Source: Petrolisthes cinctipes (Eukaryota > Arthropoda > Malacostraca > Decapoda > Porcellanidae). From it: DNA of 64,000 nt. Below are positions 22,966-34,829 of this stretch, in pieces; the first letter of the stretch is position 1, and the number at the start of each line of letters is the position of its first letter. The stretch lies in contig JAWQEG010000509.1 in the NCBI GenBank assembly GCA_033782935.1, positions 475,001 through 539,000 of the forward strand. Direction: 5' to 3'. Under the pieces are notes generated by a model. The model made no database searches. It was given only the letters and a program-made list of their open reading frames with translations, and was not told the origin of the DNA. The translations under genes were made by a program, and so were the position numbers.

Positions 22966-24655
22966 TAAATCTCAATAAATCTACCGGTCCTGATGAATTT
23001 CTTCCTAGGGTCTTGCGAGAGGTATGTGACCAGGTAACCCCCCACCATGGCTGCTATCTTCAATATATCGCTTGAAACAGGAGAGGTCCCATCTGACTGG
23101 AAGGAAGCAAATGTGACTCCCATATTTAAAAAGGGAGATCGCCATCTTCCTGGAAGCTACCGACCAATCAGCCTTACATCTGTAGTAGGAAAGGTATTGG
23201 AGGGTATAGTTGCAGATAGAATAGTAGATCATCTTGAATCATATAATTTATTGTATGATTCACAGCATGGTTTTAGGCGTCGGCGTTCATGTTTGACCAA
23301 CTTGATTGAATTTTTCCACGGTATGCTTTCTGAGTATGACCAGTGCTGGGCAATAGACATCCTTTATCTGGACTTTCAGAAAGCCTTTGATAAAGTACCT
23401 CATCAAAGGTTGATGGCAAAAACCCGTGCACTGGGAATAAGGGGCATGCTTGCTAAATGAATTGAGAATTGGCTGACTGACCGGCGCCAAAGAGTAGTAA
23501 TCAATGGTGAAGCCTGAAGTTGGGCATCAGTCACAAGTGGGGTTCGTCAAGGTTCAGTTCCAGGTCCACTACTCTTTATAATCTACATTAATGATATAGA
23601 TGTGGGCATTGTCAGTCGAATTGCAAAATTTCCTGATGACATCAAGTTAGGGTGTAATGCTTCATCATTTGAAAAGGTAGAACAACTACATAAAGACCTA
23701 GAGAAAGTAGGAGAGTGGTCTGAACGATGGCAGATGCCATTCAATTTGGACAAGTGTAAAGTGATGCATATAGGTCCAGCCAATCAGAGAGCCAGTTACT
23801 CTTTGTTGGGAAGTGAAATTAGTAGTACTGACTTGGAGAAAGACTTAGGAGTACTGATCAGCAGTGACCTCAAATTTTCCAACCAGTGCCTCGAAGTAGA
23901 GAAGAAAGCCCAGAGGCTTCTTGGTTAAATAAAGAGGCAATTTAGATTTAGAAACAAAGAGATAGTCCTCACTCTGTACAATTCTTTGGAATATGCTGTG
24001 CAGTTCTGGTCGCCGACTCTCAAGAAAGACATTGCGAGGCTTGAGAGAGTCCAGGCTAGGGCCACCAAGCTGATCCCATCAATTAAGCACATGGGCTACC
24101 AGAGAAAGCTGCAGGCACTAGGTCTCTTCTCATTAGAGACGAGACGCTTGAGAGGTCAACTAACTGAAGTTTTCAAAATCCTTCGTGGATATGAAAACAT
24201 TGATTATCAGTGCCTGTTTAGCTTAAACACTAATGCAACTGGAAACCATGGATGGAAACTAGACTTGAAACTCTTCCACCATGATACGTTAGGTAATTTC
24301 TTCACATATAAAATCTGCAATGTCTGGAATCAGCTACCAGCAGAGGTAGTTGATAGTTCCTCGATAGAGCAGTTCAAGAAACAGTTAGACAAAGTTCTGC
24401 CAAGCCTGTTAGAGTTAAAGTGATTGTTTCCTCCTTTCCTGTACAAAAATTTCCTAGTCCGGCCTTTTTTCCTCCTGGTTAAGTACATTTCCATTTCCAT
24501 ACCCGCAATGCGGGTGGGAGAGGTGGGTAGGGAGAGCCTTCTCTTTACTATACTTTTCTCTCACTATTAGTTAGCAACTGCTACTACACCTACGGTACCT
24601 CCTTGGTATGGGTCGTAAGACCTTTTGAGGTGCTACTTGTCCTTGTAACTCCTTG
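22964..24655 (+). mobile_element. 5'-truncated CR1/jockey-like non-LTR retrotransposon
   Basis: Reverse transcriptase coding sequence begins inside the protein, directly after the pyrimidine array. It is followed by a 3' UTR with a CCCGCAATGCGGGTGGGAG hairpin-like motif (24503 on). It ends in tandem CCTTGTAACT units near 24640, the short 3' tail repeat usual in CR1/L2-type elements rather than poly(A). Confidence 0.8.
22966..24423 (+). pseudogene. CR1/jockey-like reverse transcriptase, decayed
   Basis: A KSTGPDEFLPRVLREVCDQ block lies upstream of a C run near 23036-23043 where the frame shifts. The main frame then gives VPSDWKEANVTPIFKKGD, YRPISLTSVVGKVLEG, motif A DILYLDFQKAFDKVP and GVRQGSVPGPLLFIIYINDI. 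Motif C is FPDD rather than YADD. The C-terminal domain is EYAVQFWSPTLKKDIARLER...NVWNQLPAEVV. Three in-frame stops interrupt it (near 23458, 23515 and 23926). The endonuclease and ORF1 are missing. The reading frame otherwise holds for more than 450 codons, so decay is mainly by point mutation. Confidence 0.85.
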
Positions 24656-24765
24656 TAACTCCTTTTCTCCCTCTCTCCCTCCTTCTCTCCCTCCCTCTCT
24701 CCTCTCCCTCCCTCTCTCCTCTCCCTCCCTCTCTCCTCTCCCTCCCTCTCTCCTCTCCCATCCTT
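24656..24765. repeat. CTCTCCTCTCCCTCC minisatellite
   Basis: A pyrimidine-only tandem array of 14-16 bp units. Confidence 0.85.
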
Positions 24766-24844
24766 CCTTCTGCACCAACTGTTTGAGAAGTCTTACCTTC
24801 AGTCACGCCCGCAAAAATAATTCGCAAGTTTGGTGTTGCTCTTT

Positions 24845-24847
<3 letters not shown>

Positions 24848-24895
<48 letters not shown>
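24848..24895. repeat. (CT)n microsatellite
   Basis: An uninterrupted CT run of about 45 bp. Confidence 0.95.
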
Positions 24896-24898
<3 letters not shown>

Positions 24899-24999
24899 GT
24901 CTTTTTATTCTTCTCATCCCGACATATTTTCTCGATCATGAGGCCATTTTTCTTCTAATATATTATCTTTATTCCTTGCCGACTTTATTCCCGACCACC

Positions 25000-25350
25000 C
25001 AATTTATTCCCGTGCGCCTTCATATTTTCCCCAGAATTTCTTCCCAATTATATTTCCCATTAATTTTTCTCTCAGCCCTTTTTTCATATATTTTTTTCCC
25101 CTACCATCTCGACTTTCTTCCCCGACCTAATATATTTTTTCCCCAAGCATGCCGACTTTCTTTCCCGACCTAATATTTTTTTCCCAATCATGCCGAGTTT
25201 CTTCCCCGACCTCTTCTAAATTTATTCCCTACCATGCAGACTTTTTTCCCCGACCTCATATATTTTTTCCCCAAGCATGCCGACTTTCTTTCCCGATCTC
25301 ATATTTTTTTCCCAGTCATGCCAATTTTTTTCCCCGACTTTCTTCCCCGA
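25000..25350. repeat. Degenerate tandem repeat, unit with GCCGACTTTCTTCCCCGACC
   Basis: At least six imperfect units contain TTTTTTCCCC and CATGCCGACTTTCTT, with spacing of about 20-65 bp. T/C-rich, no gene. Confidence 0.7.
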
Positions 25351-25421
25351 CTTTGTTATTGTTCCCTCATACTTCTTTTCCTCGCTCTAATTGCTTTCTT
25401 CTCTAATTATATTCTTTGCCC

Positions 25422-25422
<1 letters not shown>

Positions 25423-25487
<65 letters not shown>

Positions 25488-25526
25488 GAAAAGGGGAAAA
25501 AGAAAGTGAGTGAAAGGGTAAAAAAA

Positions 25527-25588
<62 letters not shown>

Positions 25589-25714
25589 AACGACGGGTGA
25601 GGAGAGAAAAGAAAGAGAGAGAAAAATGTAAAGAGGGAAGAGAAGAGAGGGAAAGTGGGAGGTAGAAGAAGGAGAGAAAAATGAGGAAGGAAGAGAAGGA
25701 GAAAAGGAAGGAAT

Positions 25715-25779
<65 letters not shown>

Positions 25780-26192
25780 TGAAGAATAAATAGAGAAAGA
25801 ATGAGAAACATGAACAAGGAATAGGAGAAGGAGAAGGAGGAGGAGAAGAAAAATGAAGAGAAGGAAAGGAGAAAGAAGAGGAGAGAAGAAGAAAAATCAA
25901 GAGAAAGAAAGAAGAAGAAAATGAAAAGAAGCAAAGAAGAAGAAAGAGGAGAGAAAAAAGAAGAGAAGGAAAGAAGAAAAAAGAGGAGAAGAAGAAAAAA
26001 GGAGAGAAGAAGAAAAATGAAAAGAAGCAAAGAAGAAGAGGAGGAGAAGAAGATAAGAAGAAAAATGAAGAGAAGGAAAGAAGAAAAATGAGAGAAAAAT
26101 GAAGAGATGGAAAGAAGAAAGAGGAGAAGGAAAGAAGAAAAATGAAGAGAAGAAAAAGAAGGAGGAAGGTGGGTTGACGAGGACACACACAC
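25423..26192. repeat. Polypurine tract with three (GA)n blocks
   Basis: GA runs lie at about 25424-25483, 25530-25583 and 25721-25776 within almost uninterrupted purine sequence (GAAGAAGA, AAAATGAAGAGAA units). A CA run sits at the end (26183-26198). The long Ser/Phe-rich minus-strand frames are artefacts. Confidence 0.9.
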
Positions 26193-26689
26193 ACACACGT
26201 ATAAACCCTTGCTGATGACAGACTAAGACTGAGATTATTGACAGTACAAGTTTAGTATTGCCTGAGACACGAGAAGGGAGGTTACAGCCAGCTCCTCTCC
26301 TTCACACCATCACAGTCTGTCGTCACTCCTCTCACTCGCTCTCTCTTCTGACCTGTTCAATGTGTTTTCTTTGTATTAACCACAAACTAAATCTTTATAG
26401 GCTCTTGTTGTTGTCACTTCTCGTCGACTCTTTATTTAGTAACATCGTCGAGTGTTCGCCAGAATTAACGTCAACAGCGAATTAATTTCGAGATGAATAT
26501 TTTTGTGGTGTGAAGATGTTAAGAAATGTTAGTAGCGAATTTCGTGATTTTTTTTTTTTTTTTTGTGAAGATATTAATTACCAGTTTGAAGATGACACTC
26601 TCCCGATCACAGGCTTTTTCCCTCTACTAAATAAAATCGGTGAGTGTTTGCCCAATTTATACGTGAAGGTGGAAGGAAGGAAGTACAGT

Positions 26690-26850
26690 GTTGGTAAATC
26701 TGGAGCAACTGATTCCTCCTCGAAACTATTCCAAGCAACAGAACTCCATCATTATTTTTGTTCATCTGTTGGTCCGGTTAACATCTTGGCATACTTTAGA
26801 GGAATCAAGGCACTCCAATGTAACAAAAGTGAATTACCTCCTATATATAT
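26690..26850 (+). repeat. Foldback repeat, copy 3
   Basis: The left arm has CAGTGTTGGTAAATCTGGAG and CTGATTCCTCC; the right arm has TTTAGAGGAATCAAGGCACTCC. The arms are inverted and about 150 bp in total. Confidence 0.75.
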
Positions 26851-26878
26851 ATATTAAGTAAAAGATAAAATGAATGCA

Positions 26879-27011
26879 TGCACGTCCCTCACATAAACAA
26901 ACAAGGCAACGAACCACTAAAGAAAAAGTTCCTCAAACATCTCACACGTCCCTCACATCAACAAACAAGGCAACGAACCACTAAAGAAGAAGTTCCTCAA
27001 ACATCTCACAC
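26879..27011. repeat. Direct duplication of about 66 bp
   Basis: CACGTCCCTCACATMAACAA followed by CAAGGCAACGAACCACTAAA occurs twice in tandem with about two mismatches. Confidence 0.85.
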
Positions 27012-27174
27012 GACTGTTTTGATAACGGGACTTATAATGTGTGTTGAGGGAATATTTAAGTATATAACCCTTTGAGTGAGTGCCAGTGGTTTAATAATAT
27101 CATGTGGATTAAACCGTTCGAAGTTCTTCACAGTAATCACAATGCAAGTAAATATGTGACATTGCTATTAAGCG

Positions 27175-27335
27175 GGAAGTTTTGTGTTGGTAATTCTGGA
27201 GCAACAGCTGAATCCTCCAAACTATTCCAAGCAACAGAACACCATTATTTTTGCTCTTCTGGTCCTGTTTCCTAGCATACTTTGGAGGAATCAAGGCACT
27301 CCTATGAACCAAAAAAGAATTGCCACCTTAAGAGG
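27175..27335 (+). repeat. Foldback repeat, copy 4
   Basis: Contains GAATCCTCCAAACTATTCC and the inverse TACTTTGGAGGAATCAAGGC. It lies in the same orientation as the copy 500 bp upstream. Confidence 0.75.
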
Positions 27336-27489
27336 GGACTATTAATCATTATAATGGTGTCTTAGAATATGTTTGTAGTTGTCATCATCAATTTTACTTT
27401 TAGTATAATAAGTTTTTCCCTGGGTAAGTTAAAATACAATGATAAAATGTGACACTGGCATTCAAAAGGTTAGCACATCGTCTTACAGT

Positions 27490-27605
27490 TATATTATTAT
27501 TATTATTATTATTATTAGTAGTAGTAGTAGTAGTAGATTATTATTATTATTTTTATTATTAGTAGTAGTAAGAGTAGTAGTAGATTATTATTATTATTAT
27601 TATTT
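27490..27605. repeat. (ATT)n/(AGT)n microsatellite
   Basis: Imperfect ATT and AGT trinucleotide runs. Confidence 0.9.
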
Positions 27606-27783
27606 ACAAGAGCGTGTAATGTCACGTCGCTTCTAACTATATAGCCAGACTCGCCATCCTTCCCTCGTCATAAAAGTCCCTTGGAGTTGATGATATGCGT
27701 GAGTCTGTTGTTATGGTTTTTATTATTATTATGGTGTGAACTGTTACTGTGAGTGACATCAAACACAACCCATCAGTAAGAAT

Positions 27784-27840
27784 GTGTGTGTGTGTGTGTG
27801 TGTGTGTCCTTTAAGGCACTACACACACACACACACACAT
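27784..27840. repeat. Opposed (GT)n and (AC)n tracts
   Basis: A GT run and an AC run separated by 15 bp can pair as a hairpin. The sequence onward to 28052 is T/C-rich with no gene. Confidence 0.85.
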
Positions 27841-28735
27841 AACCCCTAGCAGTCTGCAGCGTAGTGTGTGTGTGTAGTTGGCCCTCACGTCTCCTCTCGT
27901 ACCCTCTCTCTCATAACATTATCTCGTCCGTCCTCGTTCAGTCTCTCGTCTCGTTTCAGCATTGTCCCATCCTATTTCCTTTCGTCTGGTTTGGGGTCAG
28001 GTGGTTTGGGTCTCGTTCTGTTGACTTTCGTGTTGTTTCGTTCCGTCTCGCCCTGAGGTGGAATCCAAAGAGATTGTTTAGCTACGCGTCGCTAATACCG
28101 ATGTCGGTAATAACTAACTACACGCAGGCGTCGTTAACTTCGCCCTGATCCAAGAAGCCTCTGCCCGCCTGTTGTTAGGAGCGCGGTAACTGGTACACGC
28201 CTCTGATTGGCTAGAGTCATCAATGACGTCATGGACACCTCGTAGCCAATCACGAAGCGTGTGACATGGCGCGTTTGTTTAAAAACCGCGATCAGCTGGC
28301 AGCTGTCAAAACAAGTGTCTTCGTATCGCTCTACTGAGTGTACTCGACTTTTTCATTTCAAACACAGCAGGTACGTCCACAGTTTTTATTTAGTATCTGA
28401 AAATAGTTTTTGGAGTCATACAAAATGTAAATAATTAAAAGGTTATGAAATGCTTATTGATTTTATGCACTCTTTGTATGGTAATTACATTAATCATTCA
28501 GTATACAGTACTTGGTTTTAGCATTTCATTAATTATTAACATACTTGTATTTTGTTTAAAACAATGATGTATAACACAGTACTGTATTTACAGTAGTGTA
28601 CTGTGTTCTATTTTCGTAGCACTCTGTGCTCTGCCATCTAACTAATACCCAATATTCTAATCCTGTTCCCACCTCCTGTCAGTGCTTATAGTGGTGAATC
28701 CATGATCCATTCTCTGAAGATCATTTAATAAGATT

Positions 28736-28930
28736 GCTTATTCTGAACACACAGCAGAATACGTATTGTTGCCACACTTCCTCCATGCACAAGAGGACAT
28801 TAGGGACATCCTAAAAGTGATGATGGAGTCAGCAGGAAGCCACAGCTGCTATTAGAGAAAGTGCAGCAGCACAGAGACAAGCAGCTGAAGCCATTATAGT
28901 GCTGGCTTCTATTGTAAGAGTGTTTATTGT
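28736..28930 (+). pseudogene. Possible Myb-like accessory protein 3' remnant (copy 3)
   Basis: Same opposite-strand open segments as in copy 2 (AYSEHTAEYVLLPHFLHAQE, then AAIRESAAAQRQAAEAI in a shifted frame). Weak evidence. Confidence 0.3.
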
Positions 28931-29356
28931 GAAATAAGGAAAATAACTTTGGATCAGGATGTGTTGCATACAGTATGCTACTAATTTGGCTAGAAGCATA
29001 CAGTGTTGTCATGGTAGGGAAGACAGTAATAGCATGCTCCTAGCTAAGTTAGGAGCATACTGTAAATAACACTGAACTGCATACAGTCACACATTCCAGC
29101 AACACAATAAACATTCAAGATCCCATTGGAAAAACCATGTAATCGTAATGTAAATATAACTGATAACACCAACTTAGGAAATAGATATACAGTATATATA
29201 TATAGTTTGGTGATTCTGCATGCCAATACTGTACCAATGTTACCAAACATTCTGTCACATGCCACATTAAAAAAACATATAGCAAAACACCAACAGACAC
29301 AGACATAATAAGTTGGTAAATAAATACACTAGTAACCAAGACATAATTTTATTTTT

Positions 29357-32300
29357 TTAAACCCCCTTTCGACCATAAAACTCCGGTATAATCTCGTCAC
29401 GTGTCTGTCTACCCGTGCCACCACGATCACCAGCTCCAACTACATGGGCCTCAATAGGCATGTCCTCTTCTGGTAGATGCTGGAAAATGAAGGTATTAAG
29501 GGATTTTAGAAATCACTGAAAAACATTGATATATTAAGACAAACTTCAGGGTTGAAGCAGTGCAATTGCAGAGATTGCATTGTACAGTATTATAATAATT
29601 ACTGTAATTGAAGTAATTACTGGTGTCTCATTGTACTTATATAGAAGCACAGTAAGGTAAGTTAATGCTACAATAAATACTAAGCCACAGTGTATACTTA
29701 CATTGTTAGGATCAGGAATACTCCTACTGACACACCGGTTGTGCAGCAGGAGACAAGCACTTACAATCTTTGCAGATCTCAAAGGAGTGTACTGTAATTC
29801 TCCACCAAACCGATGAATACATCTGTTAGATACCATTTATTAGAGGGATATAAAAGGAAAATGTAACAGTGGATTTTATGGACCAATGTGTACAAAAAGT
29901 AATCATATGAAATACATTAATAAAGGTGAAATTTTCATTTCATTATAAAGTCAAAAGATTTAGAAACCTTGCCATTGATTGGAAACTCTTATGAAATTAG
30001 AATTGAGGTTTGGAGAGGGAGCAAATTATAACTATATATAGAGTTTGCTTGTGATTTGTTGAAACCGAAGGGATATTAAAAAGTCACTTCCTAACCTGAA
30101 GCGATTTTTCACAACTCCTAAGGTCAGCTCCACAATGACCCTTGTTCTTACAAGGGCCCTGTAGTAGAGTTCTTCTGCCTCATTTGTGGGATTGGTGACT
30201 GGGGTCATGAGAAAAGGCTCCAATGGGTACCCACTGTCACCTGCAACACATTGTTACCAGAAAGATGAACTATTTATACATACTGTACATACATATATAA
30301 CCATACATAAACTCACCTGGGAGGAATATGTATATCATACAGCCTTAGAACTGTACACTTGTTAAAACATCTCCTGATACCAACCTAGGAGTAAGTAGTC
30401 CCCAAAGTGCCTCTACTAAAGTGTTGCCTCAAGTTGCTGTTCCTTCAAATGTAGGCATCATAAGTGGATCCTGCAAAGTGACACATGTATTAAAGCATGT
30501 GGTTCTACTTCAAATGTTATGCCAAGAAGCCCTCACTTATATATAATGTTTTAATACACTTGGCAACCCTAGTGTCAATGGGAAGACTTTTTATATCAAA
30601 CTTGATTTTTAAAGAGATATAACCATGCAGGTTTTGGGAAATTTTTCATATACAAGGGTATGCAATAATATAGACCATATACTAAACAGTATCTTACACA
30701 AAATTTCTTATTTACACACATTATTTAAATCTAGGTACATGAAATACAGTACAGTACCTGGAAATCTGGCAGAATAATTGATGATCAAGCCATTTCCATC
30801 ACAAATAACTTGAAAGTTTAGTGAATTTAATCTTTTTCTATTGACGTACAGTACATGGCCTCATCAATACTTGAAGCCTTGATGGCAACGTGTGTACCTG
30901 CATACATAGCATAAATATTAATATATTGTGTAACAATAGGATCAATTTTATCTGTCTGCTTCATACTCTAAACAAAGGAATGACATAGTATATACAGGAC
31001 TGTATACAGGTACAGTATTATATAAGCCAAACCAATATAATTCCTCAAGAGGAAAGTACACAAGGCAAGGTTGAAGTTAATATTGAGGGTAAAAAACTGT
31101 TACCTCTCTTACACCTTGTATGTTGTAGAGCCAAGAATCACAACAATGTTGGTGGGGGGAGACTGATCATTTATTATGAAGCATGTCTCTATATGATTGG
31201 GTTCTAACAACAAGGAAAACAACTAGCATTATGGATTTCATCAATAAAACTATGAAGCTTACATTTATAGCTTCAATTACTGGTGGGAAGTTGGTGACCC
31301 TGCTGAAGGCTTGGGCTGATGTTCACAACTGTTGTGGTGTTGATGGCATATTAATTTCCTCAGCAGCCTTGGTACTCATGATGTTTGTTATTCTGGTGAA
31401 TATTCTGCTGATCCTTGCTTGTGTTGGACCTGAAATAATCGTTATTTATTCAATATGTATATTTGTTGCATGAGAAAAAATATTATAGTATTGTTTGGCT
31501 AGGTTTTTAAACTGTAATAATACAATTTGTGTTAAAATTACTTGACTGCAACACTATGCTGCCTAGAAAACCATGTACAATATTTAATTGTAATAGAGTA
31601 GTGAAGAAATTTAAATATTATAGTGGGTTGTTTATGCAGTCCAAATATTGTTCACAAAAGATTTTATTTATGCAAAAAGTACAATATGATACAGCACTGT
31701 ATATATGCAGCTCCTGTTACTTTGGCCACTATTAGGACAAACTGTATCAGAAAACATACTGCATCATGCTTACAGTTATTAATGACACGATAAGCAATAA
31801 TGAAAACAGGTTACAAAGTACAATAGAGCCATTTTGTATTCAACCAATTTTTCTCATGTGTTTCAAGACCTTTATTATGATATGATATGCTTATCTTATA
31901 TGGTACTTGCTTATGTAAATTGCTGATATTCTTTATCCTTGAAAAGGTATGGCACAAACAATGCATCTTTGAGCATCAAGTCTAAATAAATCTTAGTATA
32001 ATGGACAAATTGAAATACAGTATTTAGAATAAAAAATTTTTTTTTATTGGTTATACTTAATTAAGGTATATATTTCATATACAGTACAGTATATATATAT
32101 ATTAATATTTTTTACTTGATTTGATATATACATAAATTATGTTAAGGAAATCTGAGGATAATACATTGAGAAGATATCTATAGATAGGCTACAGTAAATT
32201 AGGGAGGAGTAACCACTAGCCTAACTTTTAAAACTAAAAATAAAATAAAATAATACGCATTATATTTTACTCACCTCTTGTGTCTCCAATTAACATGGTG

Positions 32301-32549
32301 AAAGGAGCCACTGGCATACACTCTCAAGGCAATCAATAGCTGGGTATGTGGCAGTATGGGATTTCCTCGCCTTGTTCTTCTCCTCAGCAAGGGTGAGAAC
32401 TCATCAATGAGCTGCGTCAGCTCATGCCGAGGAAAGTGGTAGTGCCTTATCAGCTCGTTGTCATTGAGAGCTAGAGGGTCCAGACGGTCTCGAAAGCATC
32501 TCTCTCTCCTTAGAGCCCTTGCTGCCATGTCAGCCAACACGTAGTCCAT
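29357..32549 (-). pseudogene. HARBI1-like DDE transposase, decayed (copy 3)
   Basis: The exon remnants and order match copy 2: exon 1 at 32549-32274 intact, the same in-frame TGA in exon 2, the same Asn in place of the first catalytic Asp, and the same TGA for Trp in exon 4. The Glu-containing exon reads VIVELTLGVVKNRFR, then the C-terminal exons to the stop at 29357-29359. A few single-base differences from copy 2 exist, such as W/R in the intronic read-through after the Glu exon. It is not functional. Confidence 0.85.
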
Positions 32550-33289
32550 GGTGAAGTAGCCTCAGTCCGCTGACTGGCAGTGTGAGACCAGTCACCGATG
32601 TACAGTACAAGCAGTACTTGAAATGTTGTCTAGCATGCTTTTTGTGTGTTTAACGGCACTTTGTTTACATCTTGCCGTCTTTAAATATATATTGATATCA
32701 ATTTCCACTGTAATCAATGAGAAATATTCACTAAATATGATGATATCTGAGCCCATATGGTGCACGTCGTTAACTTCTACCAGCTTTTACTACACCTCCC
32801 GAGGTGTTGTTATTAACGACGTCGCTAACGCGCCCGTGACGTCATCATTTTGCTTCTTGGATCGCGTCGGTAGTGGCCGACGTCGCTAACTCGAGTTACC
32901 GACGTTGTTAAGTTTCTTGGATCCGGCCCCAGATCAGTACTGCAAATATACGAGCAAGTCTAAACTCTTTGAGATTTTAAGAAAGTGAGTTTAGACGCTC
33001 GGAAACATACGAGCAAGTCTAAACTCTTGAGATGTTTGAAGAAGCATAATGTCTGTGGGTCGATTGTACTGGATCGTGAGTATATATATATTGGTTGGGC
33101 AGAAGATAAGTGGTCAGCAAATTAATCGTAAACAGAGTGATCGATTGATAAACAAACATAGGGAGCGGGGTTATTCCCTCAGCCGACCACCCACCCATCC
33201 ATGCTTCTAGCCTAGTATACCTAACACCACCTTGCCTTTGTCGCTCTGTCTGCTTCCTGCTGTTGCCTGCTTCTCTGTCACTGCCTTTT

Positions 33290-33800
33290 TGTTTCCTACC
33301 ACCGTCACTGACTGTCTGACTCCCTGTCTGTCTGTCTGTCTATCAGCCTTTTGCCACGGTCTGTCTGTCTAACTCCTGACTGACTACCTATCTGTCTATC
33401 TGCATCTTGTCACGATCTGTCTATCTGTCTGTCTGATTGTTTAATTCCTGCCATTGTCTGCCTTCCTTCTGCCTCTGTTCGTCTGCCTTCTGCCACTGTC
33501 TGCCTTCCTTCTACCTGTGTTCGTCTGCGTTCTGCCATTATTTGTCAATTTTTTCCTGTTTGTCTGCCTTCTGCCTCTGTATATTTTCTTCCCTGTCTGT
33601 CTGCCTTCTGCTTCTTTTTATCTGTCTTCTGCCACTGTTTGCCTGTTTTTTGCCTTTGTCTACCTGCCTTCTGCCACTCCTTGCATGCTTTCTGTCTCTT
33701 TTTGCCTGCCTTCTGCCACGATTTGTCAATATTTTCCCCTGCATTGTCTGTCTGTCTGTCTGTCTGCCTTCCTTCTGCTGCTGCCTGTCTGTCTGCCTAT
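33290..33800. repeat. Degenerate CTGTCTG / CTGCCTTCTGCC repeat region
   Basis: TCTG tetranucleotide runs alternate with 20-35 bp units containing CTGCCTTCTGCCACTGT. Overlapping Cys/Leu-rich frames in all phases are repeat artefacts. Confidence 0.75.
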
Positions 33801-33907
33801 GAGTCGAATCGCTTCAAATGTTTAAATTTCGAGAAACAGTGTATCGCTTTGACGACCCGTGAATCTGCAACAAGTCATCCATTAAGGTATTTATCTGACT
33901 GTCTTTA

Positions 33908-34169
33908 AGGCCTCCATAGACTATCAATCATGCCTGCACAAACTGGACGGTTGTGCAGGCATAACCGTGGTGTGTGTGTGTGGGTGTGATTGATGGTTTG
34001 CGCAAATGACTGAACAATATCCAACAAGCTTTTGGTCAATCAAACGCTTGTACAGTGATGCATGATAATGTGTGGGGACTGCTCTGTCTTCTTGCTGGTG
34101 TGTGGCAAATTTAAATGATTGCACAGTCATCTAGTTTGCGCAGGCATGAATGATAATCTATCGAGGCCT
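33908..34169. mobile_element. MITE with AGGCCTCSATAG ends, TTTA flanks
   Basis: The inverted ends are AGGCCTCCATAGACTATCA and AGGCCTCGATAGATTATCA, followed by matching CATGCCTGCRCAAACT. The flanks are TTTA on both sides (33904-33907, 34170-34173). The 262-bp body is non-coding and includes a GT tract. Confidence 0.75.
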
Positions 34170-34187
34170 TTTATAGAGTTATATGTG

Positions 34188-34362
34188 TACACTCGCAATC
34201 CAAAATTTATATCCAGGTCTTGTTGAAGTTTCGAATCATTTGACATATTAGTGAACCAATTACAACACTTATCCTGTTTCATATTTGCCTGAGCTTGCTT
34301 AATCAATACTCGATCAGGCTATTCGAAGCAAGCCTGGATACAATTTTTGGATTGCGAGTGTA
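34188..34362. mobile_element. Tc1/mariner-type MITE (CACTCGCAATCC family), copy a
   Basis: The ends are TACACTCGCAATCCAAAAT and ATTGCGAGTGTA, bounded by TA. The interior contains AACGCTTATCCTGTTTCATA or a close match. The right TA is shared with the start of a TACAGTCACGAG-type end at 34361. Confidence 0.8.
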
Positions 34363-34549
34363 CAGTCACGAGACATAACAAGTATCCTGCTGGTCTGCTT
34401 CAAATAACCTGATGATGGAGTATAAAATTAACTCCAGCAAGTATGGAAGCGACAAGATAAGCGTTGTAATTGGCTCACTGCTATGTCAGATGATTACAAA
34501 CTTCAACTGTACACTCGCAATCCAAAATATGTATCCAGGCTTGCTTCAG
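34361..34549. mobile_element. Truncated CAGTCACGAG-type and CACTCGCAATCC-type MITE pieces
   Basis: 34361-34509 starts TACAGTCACGAGACATAA and has AAGCGTTGTAATTGGCTCAC inside but no matching right end. 34510-34549 is the first 40 bp of a CACTCGCAATCC element, cut off where the LINE appears to begin. Confidence 0.6.
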
Positions 34550-34829
34550 TCTCGCTCCAGAACAGGTGGAGTGTGGACGTACTCGTGGCGCTCTGCCTCC
34601 ATTCTCGTTTGTGTTGTTGCTTGTGTTGTTTTGGAGCTCTTGTTTGTGTTGTTTGTGAGTTCTTGTTTGTGTGTTGTTGTTTCTGTGGTGTTGCTGGTGT
34701 TGTTTGTCTGTTGTGGTTCTGTGTATAGTTTTGTTGTGATTGTCTGTGTGTGTGTGGGTGTGTGTGTGTGTGTCCCTGGCTGATTGAGTGTTTAGTTGTT
34801 TGTGTTGTTGTTTGCTTTCCATCTAGGCC

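Larger units (their letters stand above)
28056..32929 (-). mobile_element. PIF/Harbinger transposon, family A copy 3 (inverted)
   Basis: A 4874-bp minus-strand copy, flanked by CTG (28053-28055) and CAG (32930-32932) as read on the plus strand. It is near-identical to copy 2 over the full length, with only scattered differences (for example, a CATACTTAG/CATATTTAG site near the 5' end). With copy 2 it forms a 4.9-kb inverted repeat with a spacer of about 10 kb. Confidence 0.9.

Noticed and set aside
22224..23123. A 299-codon minus-strand frame rich in Arg/Gly/Glu
   Set aside because: It is produced by the pyrimidine repeat array and overlaps the LINE. No complexity, no domain, and competing frames on the other strand.
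25403..26198. Two 263-codon Ser/Leu/Phe-rich frames
   Set aside because: They are translations of the polypurine/GA microsatellite block in different phases.
33437..33908. Cys/Leu-rich frames over 33.4-33.9 kb resembling small secreted proteins
   Set aside because: They derive from degenerate CTGCCTTCTGCC repeats and are open in three phases at once.
34481..34822. Gln/Asn/Thr/His-rich minus-strand frame
   Set aside because: It comes from TTGTGTTGTT repeats in the LINE 5' UTR.
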